Assembly (NCBI GenBank): GCA_963741755.1
Contig: CAVUJG010000021.1
Span: 62,001 to 126,000 of the forward strand
Direction of reading: 5' to 3'
Source: Sva-07 sp963741755
GTDB taxonomy: Bacteria; Actinomycetota; Acidimicrobiia; Acidimicrobiales; Ilumatobacteraceae
DNA: 64,000 nucleotides
Of the stretch, positions 26,196 through 36,342 are shown piece by piece (within the stretch, counting starts at the first letter, position 1; each line of letters opens with the position of its first letter). The position numbers and the translations under genes are program-made. The notes beneath the pieces were generated by a model that saw only the letters and a list, made by a program, of their open reading frames with translations, was not told the origin of the DNA and did no database searches.

Positions 26196-27059
26196 TCAGT
26201 GGAAGTCGGGTTCGACGTAGTCGACGAAGATGTCCGGGAGTCCGTCGGACACCTTGACCGGATAGACGGGGGGACGCTTCTCGAGGAAGCTCTCGACGCC
26301 TTCTTTCGAATCCGCGCTGGCCCCGCGTGATTGGATGCCACGCGAATCGACGCGGTGGGCCTCCATCGGGTGATCAGCGCCGAGCATCCGCCACAGCATC
26401 TGGCGGGTCAGTGCCACCGACACCGCAGCGGTGTTGTCGGCGATCTCGCGGGCGAGTTCGCGTGCGGCGGGCAACAGATCGTCGGGCGCGTGCACGCTGC
26501 GCACCAGTCCACGTTCGAGTGCTTCACCGGCCGGGAACACACGGCCCGAGTAGCACCATTCGGCGGCGGTGCTGATTCCGACCAACCGGGGCAGGAACCA
26601 TGACGAGCACGCCTCGGGCACGATGCCGCGCCGCGCGAACACGAACCCGAACCGGGCGTTGTCGGACGCGAGCCGGATGTCCATCGGCAACGTCATCGTC
26701 ACCCCGACGCCGACGGCAGCACCGTTGATCGCCCCGATGACCGGCTTCGTGCAGTCGAAGATCCTCAACGACACCATCCCACCGCCATCGCGTGGTACCC
26801 CCACCGATGTCTGGATGTCGGAGCCGCCCTTGGCGAAGGTCTCGCCGCCACCGCCGAGGTCGGCGCCGGCGCAGAACGCCCGGTCCCCCGCCCCCGTCAC
26901 GATCACCACTCGCACGTCGTCGTCCGCATCGACCTGATCGAACGCATCGATCACCTCGCGCATCATGACATCCGTGAACGCGTTCATCCGCTCCGGTCGC
27001 GACAACGTGATCGTCGCAATCGAGTCGGCGACGTCGTAGATGATCTGGGAGTACTCCAT
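26196..27059 (-). CDS. Enoyl-CoA hydratase/isomerase family protein
   Basis: The 287-residue crotonase-fold protein carries ATITLSRPERMNAFTDVMMREV, VIVTGAGDRAFCAGADLGGGGE (oxyanion hole), PVIGAINGAAVGVGVTMTLPMDIRLAS and FVFARRGIVPEACSSWFLPRLVG. In the last motif Glu in RRGIVPEACS is at the usual catalytic position. It ends FLEKRPPVYPVKVSDGLPDIFVDYVEPDFH. It would hydrate or isomerise enoyl-CoAs in fatty-acid or related breakdown, alongside the acyl-CoA dehydrogenases in this window. Its start lies next to the large palindrome at 27094. Confidence 0.9.
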   Translation of the reverse strand: MEYSQIIYDVADSIATITLSRPERMNAFTDVMMREVIDAFDQVDADDDVRVVIVTGAGDRAFCAGADLGGGGETFAKGGSDIQTSVGVPRDGGGMVSLRIFDCTKPVIGAINGAAVGVGVTMTLPMDIRLASDNARFGFVFARRGIVPEACSSWFLPRLVGISTAAEWCYSGRVFPAGEALERGLVRSVHAPDDLLPAARELAREIADNTAAVSVALTRQMLWRMLGADHPMEAHRVDSRGIQSRGASADSKEGVESFLEKRPPVYPVKVSDGLPDIFVDYVEPDFH

Positions 27060-27093
27060 GGCGCCAAGCTATGTCGCGAGCACGACCCGCACC

Positions 27094-27173
27094 GGGGTCA
27101 GACCCCAGATGCGACCAATCAGACGGTCGTCGCCGTCGCATCGCCTGTGGCGTTGCATCTGGGGTCTGACCCC
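27094..27173. repeat. 19-bp perfect inverted repeat with GGGGTCAGACCCC arms
   Basis: The left arm GGGGTCAGACCCCAGATGC (27094-27112) and right arm GCATCTGGGGTCTGACCCC (27155-27173) are perfect reverse complements separated by 42 bases. Each arm itself contains the near-palindrome GGGGTCAGACCCC. The element lies between the ftsX 3' end and the start of the enoyl-CoA hydratase gene, both on the minus strand, in the place where many actinobacteria carry smpB. Confidence 0.85.
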
Positions 27174-27228
27174 TGGCGTGCAGCGATCGCGTCAGCGAGA
27201 GGAGCAACCCCGTCCGAACCGACGCGCG

Positions 27229-28131
27229 TCAGATGTCCAGGAACCGCGACGCCGCGATGCCGGAGCCGATGGCGCCGGCCAATGCGCCGATGGCGAGCAT
27301 GATCAGCATCACCGTCTGGTCGTAGCCGTCGACGACGACGAGCGCGGAGAATCCGCTGTTGTCGGGGAAGCTCTCGACGCCGGACGTCCACTGCGAGTTC
27401 CACGCCCAGAGCCCAGCGCTGGCGAGCACACCACCGATGATGCCGTGGAGGAGCCCTTCGAGCATGAAGGGGATCCGGATGAACCAGTCGGTCGCACCCA
27501 CGAGTTTCATCACTTCGATCTCGCGTCGTCGCGCAAAGATCGCCGTTCTGATCGTGTTCCAGATCAGCAAGATGGCGGCGAGCAGCAGGAAAACGGACAG
27601 CAGGAGCAGTCGGAACCCGAAGAAGCTCTGCAGCTGGCTGATCAGACTGATCTGGTCCTCCGCAAAGCTCACGTCGTAGACGCCAGGAAGCTCCGCGAAC
27701 TGGTCCGACACCTGTCGGAGGAGATCGACATCGGTGCCTTCGGTCGGCACTGCTTTGAACTGAGTGAGAATGGTGTCCTCGGTGAGCAGGTCGCGGACGC
27801 CTGGTTCGCCGGCGAAAATGCGATCGGCTTCGGCGAGCGAGCAGATCTCGTCGCAGTACTCGAAGCTCTCGATGAACTGGTCGCTGGTGGTCAGCGCGTC
27901 GCCGACCAGGGTGAGCTGGTCCTCGGTCGCGGTCGGGTTCATGAACACGATCATCTCGACGCCGCCTTCCCAGCGAGCGAGGAGATTGTCGAAGGCGTGT
28001 TGGCTGAGCAAGGTCAAGCCGACACCGAGCAGCGAGATGGCCGCGGTGATGATCGACGCGACCGTCAGGGTGGCGTTGCGGCGGAAACTGTCGAAGGTTT
28101 CGCGCAGTGTGTATCGAAGTCGGGACAGCAT
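27229..28131 (-). CDS. ftsX: Cell division ABC transporter membrane protein FtsX
   Basis: The 300-residue protein has the FtsX plan: a cytoplasmic N-terminus (LRYTLRETFDSFRRNATLTVASI), a first membrane helix, a large extracellular domain (about residues 50-170) and three C-terminal membrane helices (FGFRLLLLSVFLLLAAILLIW, GLLHGIIGGVLASAGLW, MLIMLAIGALAGAIGSGI). The cytoplasmic loop RRREIEVMKLVGATDWFIRIP contacts FtsE. FtsEX activates peptidoglycan hydrolases at division. Two cysteines in EYCDEICS of the outer domain may form a disulfide. It starts 9 bases after ftsE. Confidence 0.93.
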   Translation of the reverse strand: MLSRLRYTLRETFDSFRRNATLTVASIITAAISLLGVGLTLLSQHAFDNLLARWEGGVEMIVFMNPTATEDQLTLVGDALTTSDQFIESFEYCDEICSLAEADRIFAGEPGVRDLLTEDTILTQFKAVPTEGTDVDLLRQVSDQFAELPGVYDVSFAEDQISLISQLQSFFGFRLLLLSVFLLLAAILLIWNTIRTAIFARRREIEVMKLVGATDWFIRIPFMLEGLLHGIIGGVLASAGLWAWNSQWTSGVESFPDNSGFSALVVVDGYDQTVMLIMLAIGALAGAIGSGIAASRFLDI

Positions 28132-28140
28132 CGGTTCAGC

Positions 28141-28818
28141 TCACTCGTAGACGCCGCGGGCCTGGTCGCGCACGATGACGCCTCGGTCGAGCTGGATCAC
28201 GCGTTTGCGCATCGTGTTGACGATGCGCTGGTCGTGGGTGGCCATGACCACCGTGGTGCCGGTCTTGTTGATCCGGTCGAGGAGTCGCATGATGCCTTCC
28301 CCGGTTGCCGGGTCGAGGTTGCCGGTGGGCTCGTCGGCGAGCATGATCAGCGGCCGATTCACAAACGCTCGGGCCACCGACACTCGCTGCTGCTCACCAC
28401 CGGAGAGCTGGTGCGGGAGACGGTCTTCCTTGCCGGCGAGACCGACGAGTTCGAGCACGGCGGGCACCTGCTGTTTGATGACATGCGATGGGCGTCCGAT
28501 GACCTCTTGGGCGAAGGCGACGTTCTCGAAGACGTTCTTCTCGAGCAGCAGTTTGTAGTCCTGGAAGATGTTGCCGATGTTGCGGCGCAGGTGCGGCACC
28601 CGGCTCGGCGGCATGTCGACGATGTTGCGACCTGCGACCCAGACCGCGCCGCGCTCGGGCCGGTCCTGACGGTTGAGCATCCGCAACAGCGTGCTCTTGC
28701 CGGAACCGGACGGGCCGACGAGGAAGACGAACTCGCCCTTGGCGACGTCGAAGCTCGCGTCGCGGACCGCGACGATCTCGGTCGAATAGCTCTTGGTGAC
28801 GTTCTCGAGTCGAATCAT
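28141..28818 (-). CDS. ftsE: Cell division ATP-binding protein FtsE
   Basis: The 225-residue ATPase has Walker A GPSGSGKST near residue 36, the signature LSGGEQQRVSVARAFVNRP, Walker B LIMLADEPTGNLDP and the switch histidine in VVMATHDQRIV. Size and sequence (MIRLENVTKSYSTEIVAVRD) are typical of FtsE, which drives FtsX conformational changes that switch on cell-wall hydrolases. It lies 57 bases after prfB and 9 bases before ftsX, the common actinobacterial order prfB-ftsE-ftsX. Confidence 0.94.
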   Translation of the reverse strand: MIRLENVTKSYSTEIVAVRDASFDVAKGEFVFLVGPSGSGKSTLLRMLNRQDRPERGAVWVAGRNIVDMPPSRVPHLRRNIGNIFQDYKLLLEKNVFENVAFAQEVIGRPSHVIKQQVPAVLELVGLAGKEDRLPHQLSGGEQQRVSVARAFVNRPLIMLADEPTGNLDPATGEGIMRLLDRINKTGTTVVMATHDQRIVNTMRKRVIQLDRGVIVRDQARGVYE

Positions 28819-28875
28819 GATCAGTCTCCCCCGAAGGGCCCGCCAAGGGTACCGCTGCGCACGCGCCCGCAGGCG

Positions 28876-29985
28876 TCAGTCGTCCGCTTCACCCTGGGCC
28901 CGGCGCATGCGCAGGAAACCTTCGACGAACTCGTCGATGTCGCCGTCGAGCACGCCGGACACGTCGCTGGTCTCGATCTCGGTTCGCAGGTCCTTGACCA
29001 TCTGATAGGGCTGGAGCACATAGCTGCGGATCTGGCTGCCCCAGCCGACCTGGGCCTGCTTGCCGCCGATCGCATCGAGTTCGGCGGCACGATCCTCTTC
29101 GGCCTTGGCGGCGATCATGGCGGTGAGTCTCCCCATCGCCCGCTCGCGGTTCTGCAGCTGGCTGCGTTCTTCCTGCGAGCTGGCCACCAACCCGGTCGGT
29201 TCGTGGATCAAGCGAACGGCCGACGACGTCTTGTTGATGTGCTGGCCACCGGCGCCGGAGGCACGGAACACTTCCATCCGGATGTCGGATTCGTCGATGT
29301 CGACTTCGACGTCTTCGAGCAGCGGCCAGACCTGCACCGCAGCGAACGACGTCTGGCGGCGACCCTGGTTGTCGAACGGGCTGATCCGCACGAGGCGATG
29401 GGTGCCGCGCTCGGCGGTCATCAACCCGTACGCATAACGACCGGCAATGGTGACCTCGGCCGACATGATCCCGGCCTCGGCGCCCTCGGACACGTAGTTG
29501 AGGCTGATCGTGAAACCACGCCGTTCGCACCAGCGCTCATACATGCGCAGCAGCATCTCGGAGAAGTCCTGGGCGTCGACGCCGCCGTCCTTGGCGTTGA
29601 TCTGCACGATGCAGTCGCTGTCGTCGTGTTCTCCGGTGAACAAGCTGCGCAGCTCCAGCTGATCGAGCCTCGCGTTGATGGTGGCGATCGCCGACTCGAT
29701 GTCGGGCTCCTGCGTTTCGTCGTCTTCGTCGCGTGCGAGTTCGTGGAGGACGTCGACGTCGGCGAGCTGCTCGGTGAGCGAGTCGAACACTGCGAGGTCG
29801 TCGCGGATGTTGGCGTACTCGGTGTTCAGCTTCTTCGCGCGATCCTGGTCGTCCCACAGCGCCGGGTCGGAGATCTCCGCTTCGAGCACCGCGAAGCGTT
29901 CACGGTTGTCGAAGATCGACAGGTACGACTCGGCTTCGTCGAGTCGTCGCCGCACGTCGCGGAGGTCGGTGGTGAAATCGCGCAT
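28876..29985 (-). CDS. prfB: Peptide chain release factor 2
   Basis: The 369-residue protein ends translation at UGA and UAA. It carries the SPF anticodon-like motif (RLVRISPFDNQGRRQTSF) and the GGQ peptidyl-hydrolysis motif (FRASGAGGQHINKTSSAVR). The frame is continuous from ATG 29985. The programmed +1 frameshift that controls RF2 in many bacteria is absent, as is usual in actinobacteria. It begins 15 bases after the end of secA and is followed by ftsE and ftsX. Confidence 0.95.
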   Translation of the reverse strand: MRDFTTDLRDVRRRLDEAESYLSIFDNRERFAVLEAEISDPALWDDQDRAKKLNTEYANIRDDLAVFDSLTEQLADVDVLHELARDEDDETQEPDIESAIATINARLDQLELRSLFTGEHDDSDCIVQINAKDGGVDAQDFSEMLLRMYERWCERRGFTISLNYVSEGAEAGIMSAEVTIAGRYAYGLMTAERGTHRLVRISPFDNQGRRQTSFAAVQVWPLLEDVEVDIDESDIRMEVFRASGAGGQHINKTSSAVRLIHEPTGLVASSQEERSQLQNRERAMGRLTAMIAAKAEEDRAAELDAIGGKQAQVGWGSQIRSYVLQPYQMVKDLRTEIETSDVSGVLDGDIDEFVEGFLRMRRAQGEADD

Positions 29986-30000
29986 GAGTCCCGGGAGCGA

Positions 30001-32806
<2,806 letters not shown>

Positions 32807-32845
32807 GCAGCCGTCCAGCCTACCGGTGCGGCGCGACCAGACAGG

Positions 32846-33493
32846 TCAGGCGACGAGCGTCGGCCGGATCGTGGTGGAGCGCTCGCGACGCGCTGCGGCC
32901 GCTGTCCCCGATGGCGTGGACGCGATCGCATACAGTCGTGGGTCGACCACGCCGGCGTGGCGCAGCGCGGCGGCAGCGGCTCGCATGGTGGCGCCCGTGG
33001 TGACGACGTCGTCGACGACGATCACGCGTTGGCCCCCGAGACCCGGACGGGCGACGAACTCGGGGCCGTTGAGCCGCTCGACGCGGCTCCGGCCCGTCTG
33101 TGCGACCGCCGGACCTGCCCGCTCCAGCAGGCGCCGACTCGGCACGCCGAGCTGACGGGCGACATGGCGTGCAACCAGCTCGCCTTGGTCGAAGCCACGC
33201 GATCGGCGACGGGCTGCACTGGTGGGTGCCCACGTCACCGCATCGAGGTCGCGGTGGTCGCCGTTGGCGACGATCGCATTCACGACGAGGCCGGCGAGGT
33301 GGCGGGCCACTTGGCGGCGATTGCGGTACTTCAAGCCGAGCACGACACTGCGCGCCCGCCCCGTGAAGGGCAGCGCGGCATGGACGCCGTGAGATCCCGG
33401 GCGGGGGCGAGGCCCGAGCAGCGCAAAGCGACAGGTGGTGCACACGGCGGCACCCGGGGCATCACATCCGGCACAACGAATCTGGAAGATCAT
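32846..33493 (-). CDS. comF: ComF-family phosphoribosyltransferase-like protein
   Basis: The 215-residue protein has an N-terminal zinc-finger remnant (IRCAGCDAPGAAVCTTCRFALLG) and a phosphoribosyltransferase domain with LGLKYRNRRQVARHLAGLV, RRRSRGFDQGELVARHVAR and the PRPP loop RVIVVDDVVTTGATM. ComF takes part in DNA uptake and recombination in competent bacteria. I place the start at ATG 33493 rather than 33505 because a -10-like CATGAT (33501-33506) ends 7 bases before it, as at the HNH gene, which would make the mRNA leaderless. It sits upstream of secA. Confidence 0.85.
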   Translation of the reverse strand: MIFQIRCAGCDAPGAAVCTTCRFALLGPRPRPGSHGVHAALPFTGRARSVVLGLKYRNRRQVARHLAGLVVNAIVANGDHRDLDAVTWAPTSAARRRSRGFDQGELVARHVARQLGVPSRRLLERAGPAVAQTGRSRVERLNGPEFVARPGLGGQRVIVVDDVVTTGATMRAAAAALRHAGVVDPRLYAIASTPSGTAAAARRERSTTIRPTLVA

Positions 33494-33500
33494 GTACTCC

Positions 33501-33527
33501 ATCATGACGAGGGGCTGTCACAGAGTT
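33501..33527 (-). promoter_or_regulatory. Shared promoter element upstream of comF (CTGTGACAG-N8-CATGAT-N7-ATG)
   Basis: On the minus strand AACTCTGTGACAG is followed by CCCCTCGT, CATGAT and seven bases before ATG 33493. The same element, differing at one base, lies upstream of the HNH gene at 52832-52858 with identical spacing. The 9-8-6 layout resembles the PafBC-dependent RecA-NDp DNA-damage promoter of mycobacteria (TTGTCRGTG-N8-TANNNT), but the bases differ. Confidence 0.6.
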
Positions 33528-33549
33528 CCCGGGCGCCCCCGATCGCCCC

Positions 33550-33655
33550 ACCGATGAGCCAAACCGCCGCATACGGTCACCTCGCTCATCGCAACCCCCA
33601 CAACCAGCCCACCGATGAGCCAAACCGCCGCATACGGTCACCTCGCTCATCGCAA
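33550..33655. repeat. Tandem hairpin doublet, copies A1 (33550-33594) and A2 (33611-33655), 61-bp period
   Basis: Each 45-bp copy contains CGATGAGC ... GCTCATCG arms with an inner ACCG ... CGGT pair, and the two copies are identical over at least 45 bases. They lie in the gap between comF and the divergent YczE gene. Related but diverged copies with the same 61-bp period occur at 48950-49050. Only two copies are present and the intervening spacer is 16 bases, so this is not a CRISPR array. Confidence 0.8.
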
Positions 33656-33684
33656 GCGGAATCGGTGATGGTTAGCGTGCCCCG

Positions 33685-34302
33685 GTGCATCGATTCATTC
33701 CCACCGACCGACCCGTGGAGCGCATCGTGCGCTGTGTCCTCGGGCTCGCCGTCTTCGGTGTCGGCATCGCCCTCCTGATCGACGCCAATCTGGGCGCGGC
33801 GCCATGGGACGTGTTCCACACCGGCGTCGCCGAGTTGACCGGGCTCGCCGTCGGCCAGGTGACGATCATCACGGGCGTCCTGCTGTTGCTGCTGTGGATT
33901 CCGCTCGGCGAGACGATGGGACTCGGCACGATTCTCAACGCGATCGAGATCGGCCTCGTCGTCGATGTGATGCTGCCGCTGCTGCCGGAACCCGACCTGC
34001 TCGTGGCCCGCACCGCCATGATGCTGGGTGGCGTCGTGGTGATCGCAATCGGTTCCGGTCTCTACATCGGCGCCGGGCTCGGCCCGGGCCCACGCGACGG
34101 TCTGATGACCGGGTTCGCGAAGCGTGGGATCTCGATCCGCTTCGCCCGCACGTCGATCGAGGTGACCGTGCTCGTCATCGGCATCGCACTCGGCGGCGCC
34201 ATCGGGGTCGGTACGGCCGTCTTCGCGATCGGCATCGGGCCGCTCGTGCAGTACTTCCTGCCGCGGCTACGCGTCGCCGAACGGCCGACCCTGACGGTCT
34301 GA
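33685..34302 (+). CDS. YczE/YitT-family membrane protein
   Basis: The 205-residue protein has about five or six membrane segments: LGLAVFGVGIALLIDANLG, GQVTIITGVLLLLLWIPLG, LNAIEIGLVVDVMLPLLP, GGVVVIAIGSGLYIGAGLG and VTVLVIGIALGGAIGVGTAVFAIG. The repeated motifs ANLGAAPWDVFHTG and AGLGPGPRDGLMTGFAKR are typical of the YczE group, an internally duplicated membrane family of unknown transport role. It is downstream of the hairpin doublet and convergent with oppC. Confidence 0.82.
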   Translation: MHRFIPTDRPVERIVRCVLGLAVFGVGIALLIDANLGAAPWDVFHTGVAELTGLAVGQVTIITGVLLLLLWIPLGETMGLGTILNAIEIGLVVDVMLPLLPEPDLLVARTAMMLGGVVVIAIGSGLYIGAGLGPGPRDGLMTGFAKRGISIRFARTSIEVTVLVIGIALGGAIGVGTAVFAIGIGPLVQYFLPRLRVAERPTLTV

Positions 34303-34314
34303 CCGGCGATCAGC

Positions 34315-35322
34315 TCAGAGCGACGAGCCGCGGAAGGCGCTGCGGCGCTGGAAGAAGTCGCCCACCTGGTTCAGTGCGAGCACCGTCAAGGTCAGGATCA
34401 TCGAGGGATACAAGATCTGGCCGAAGTTGATCTTGATGTCGCGTCGCGCCTGGTTGATCATGTTGCCCCACGACGACTGAGGAAGCTGCACGCTGAGACC
34501 GAGGAATGAAAGCGAACCCTCGACGACCACGACCGCAGCAGCGGCGACCATCGCGTACGCGATGAGCGTCGGCATCACGTTCGGGATGATCTCGCGGCGC
34601 AGGATCGTCCATCGCTTCGTGCCGATGGCCTGAGCGGCCAGCACGAACTCTCGGTTCGAAATCGCCAGGCTGTTCGCACGCGACACCCGGGTGTAGGCCG
34701 GGATCGAGAGCAGTCCGATCACGAAGCTGATCACGAACAGGTCGCGCACTTGGAAGATCGAGATCAACGCCAGCAGCAGCACGAGGGCCGGAAAGGCGAG
34801 CAGCACGTCGATCAACGCCATGAAGGCGGTCTCCGTCTTGCCCCGAACGAACCCGACGAGCGAACCGATGAGCCCGCCCACGATGACGCCGCAGAACACC
34901 GACACGACGGCGACGGTGACGCTGACGTACGCGCCGTGCATGGCGCGGGAGAACGAGTCGCGGGCGAGTGCATCGGTGCCGAGCGGGTGCGCCCACGACG
35001 GCGATTCGAGCGGCTCACCGGTACCGAACTCACCAGTGGCCGGGTTGAAGCCGTTCAACTGCAGGTTGGGGTCGGCCAACGGCAACGACCCGTTGAAGAC
35101 TCGTGTGTCGAGCTGCGCATAGATCGCTGACAGCAGGACGAAGATCAGCCAGAGCGCCCCGAGCTTCACGAGGAACGGCATCTCGCGGAAGATGCCCCAC
35201 GGAGACTTGCGCTTCTGCTTGACGCCCTCGGGAGCGACGAAGGAGTCGAGTTGCATCACTTCGGCGCCGCCGAGCCCGATGACGACGGACTCGTCGGGGA
35301 TGTTTTCGTGGGTCGTGGCCAT
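34315..35322 (-). CDS. oppC: Peptide ABC transporter permease OppC
   Basis: The 335-residue permease has an N-terminal cytoplasmic extension, a first membrane helix (LGALWLIFVLLSAIYAQLD) and a transport core with the loop IGTKRWTILRREIIPNVMPTLIAYAMVAAAA that docks on the ATPases. The extracytoplasmic LESPSWAHPLGTDALARDSFSRAMHGAYVS is characteristic of OppC/DppC. ATG 35322 is chosen because GGAGG lies 8 bases upstream; a GTG at 35328 overlapping oppB is too close to it. It is the last gene of the Opp unit. Confidence 0.9.
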   Translation of the reverse strand: MATTHENIPDESVVIGLGGAEVMQLDSFVAPEGVKQKRKSPWGIFREMPFLVKLGALWLIFVLLSAIYAQLDTRVFNGSLPLADPNLQLNGFNPATGEFGTGEPLESPSWAHPLGTDALARDSFSRAMHGAYVSVTVAVVSVFCGVIVGGLIGSLVGFVRGKTETAFMALIDVLLAFPALVLLLALISIFQVRDLFVISFVIGLLSIPAYTRVSRANSLAISNREFVLAAQAIGTKRWTILRREIIPNVMPTLIAYAMVAAAAVVVVEGSLSFLGLSVQLPQSSWGNMINQARRDIKINFGQILYPSMILTLTVLALNQVGDFFQRRSAFRGSSL

Positions 35323-35324
35323 GG

Positions 35325-36272
35325 TCACTTCCTCCGGATGCGCGGGTCGAGGACGGCGTAGAGCAAATCGACGATGGTGTTGATGATGACGAACATCGCG
35401 GCGATGAACACCGTGATCCCCTGGATCACGAGAATGTCGCGGCCGTTGATGGCAGCGATGAGGGAGAACCCGAGACCGGGGATCGCGAAGAGCGACTCGA
35501 TGATGACGGTGCCGCCGAGCAACGCGCCGAAGCTGATGCCGACGATGGTCATCAGGCTGAGCGAGCTGGGCCGCAGCGCATGGCGGAACAGGATGTAGCG
35601 ATCGCTGAGGCCCTTGGCTCGGGCCGACAGGATGTAGTTCTCGCGCAAGGTGGCCATCATGTCGGAACGCACGAGGCGCGAGAACAACGCCATCTGCGCA
35701 AGCGCGAGCGCCAGCGCCGGCAAGATCGAGGTCTTCAGGTTGTCGCCGACACCGTCACTGAGACGGCTCCAGTTCGACGCAGGAAGCCAACCGAGCTGCA
35801 CGGCGAAGAGCCAGATGAGAAAGATGCCGAAGACGAAGTTCGGGATCGACAGCGCGACCTGGACTGCTGCCGAGGTCGAGGTGTCGGCCCATTTGCCCTG
35901 TTTGTAGGCGCCCAACACACCCACGGGGATGGCGACGACCACGGCGATGAAGATCGACATGAACGCGAGCTGAGCTGTCACGGGGAGCCGCGATTGGATG
36001 GTGTCGCTCACCGGCTGATCGGTGACGTAGGAAGTGCCGAGATCGCCCGTGACGGCATCGCCCAGCCAGGCGAAGTAGCGGACGATGAACGGATCGTCGA
36101 GATTCAGGTCCTCTCGGATCTGTTCTTCGATCCCCGGTGCCCGAGGCCCGGTTCCGAGGATGGTGTCCACCGGATCTCCGGGGAGCATCGCGACCATCAG
36201 GAAGGTCAAGAACGTGACCGCAAACAACGTTGCGATCAATCGCAGAAGAACGAATGCGATGGTCTTGGCCAT
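35325..36272 (-). CDS. oppB: Peptide ABC transporter permease OppB
   Basis: The 315-residue permease shows six membrane segments and the OppB pattern: RLIATLFAVTFLTFLMVAMLPGDPVDTILG at the start, then the docking loop SARAKGLSDRYILFRHALRPSSLSLMTI and GGTVIIESLFAIPGLGFSLIAAINGRD, ending with VDLLYAVLDPRIR. With OppC it forms the membrane channel for short peptides. Its stop lies 2 bases before the oppC start, indicating translational coupling. Confidence 0.92.
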   Translation of the reverse strand: MAKTIAFVLLRLIATLFAVTFLTFLMVAMLPGDPVDTILGTGPRAPGIEEQIREDLNLDDPFIVRYFAWLGDAVTGDLGTSYVTDQPVSDTIQSRLPVTAQLAFMSIFIAVVVAIPVGVLGAYKQGKWADTSTSAAVQVALSIPNFVFGIFLIWLFAVQLGWLPASNWSRLSDGVGDNLKTSILPALALALAQMALFSRLVRSDMMATLRENYILSARAKGLSDRYILFRHALRPSSLSLMTIVGISFGALLGGTVIIESLFAIPGLGFSLIAAINGRDILVIQGITVFIAAMFVIINTIVDLLYAVLDPRIRRK

Positions 36273-36342
36273 GATGATCGGTACTGCTCCCCGGAGTCGG
36301 TGTGTTCAGTAGGTGGTCAGTGGTTGATCGGTGATCGTTCGA

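Noticed and set aside
28876..29985. Programmed frameshift in prfB
   Set aside because: The frame is continuous from the first Met through GGQ and SPF; no in-frame UGA with a Shine-Dalgarno-like stimulator is present.
33550..33655. Possible CRISPR array
   Set aside because: There are only two units, the spacer is 16 bases, the units are long hairpins and no cas gene is near.
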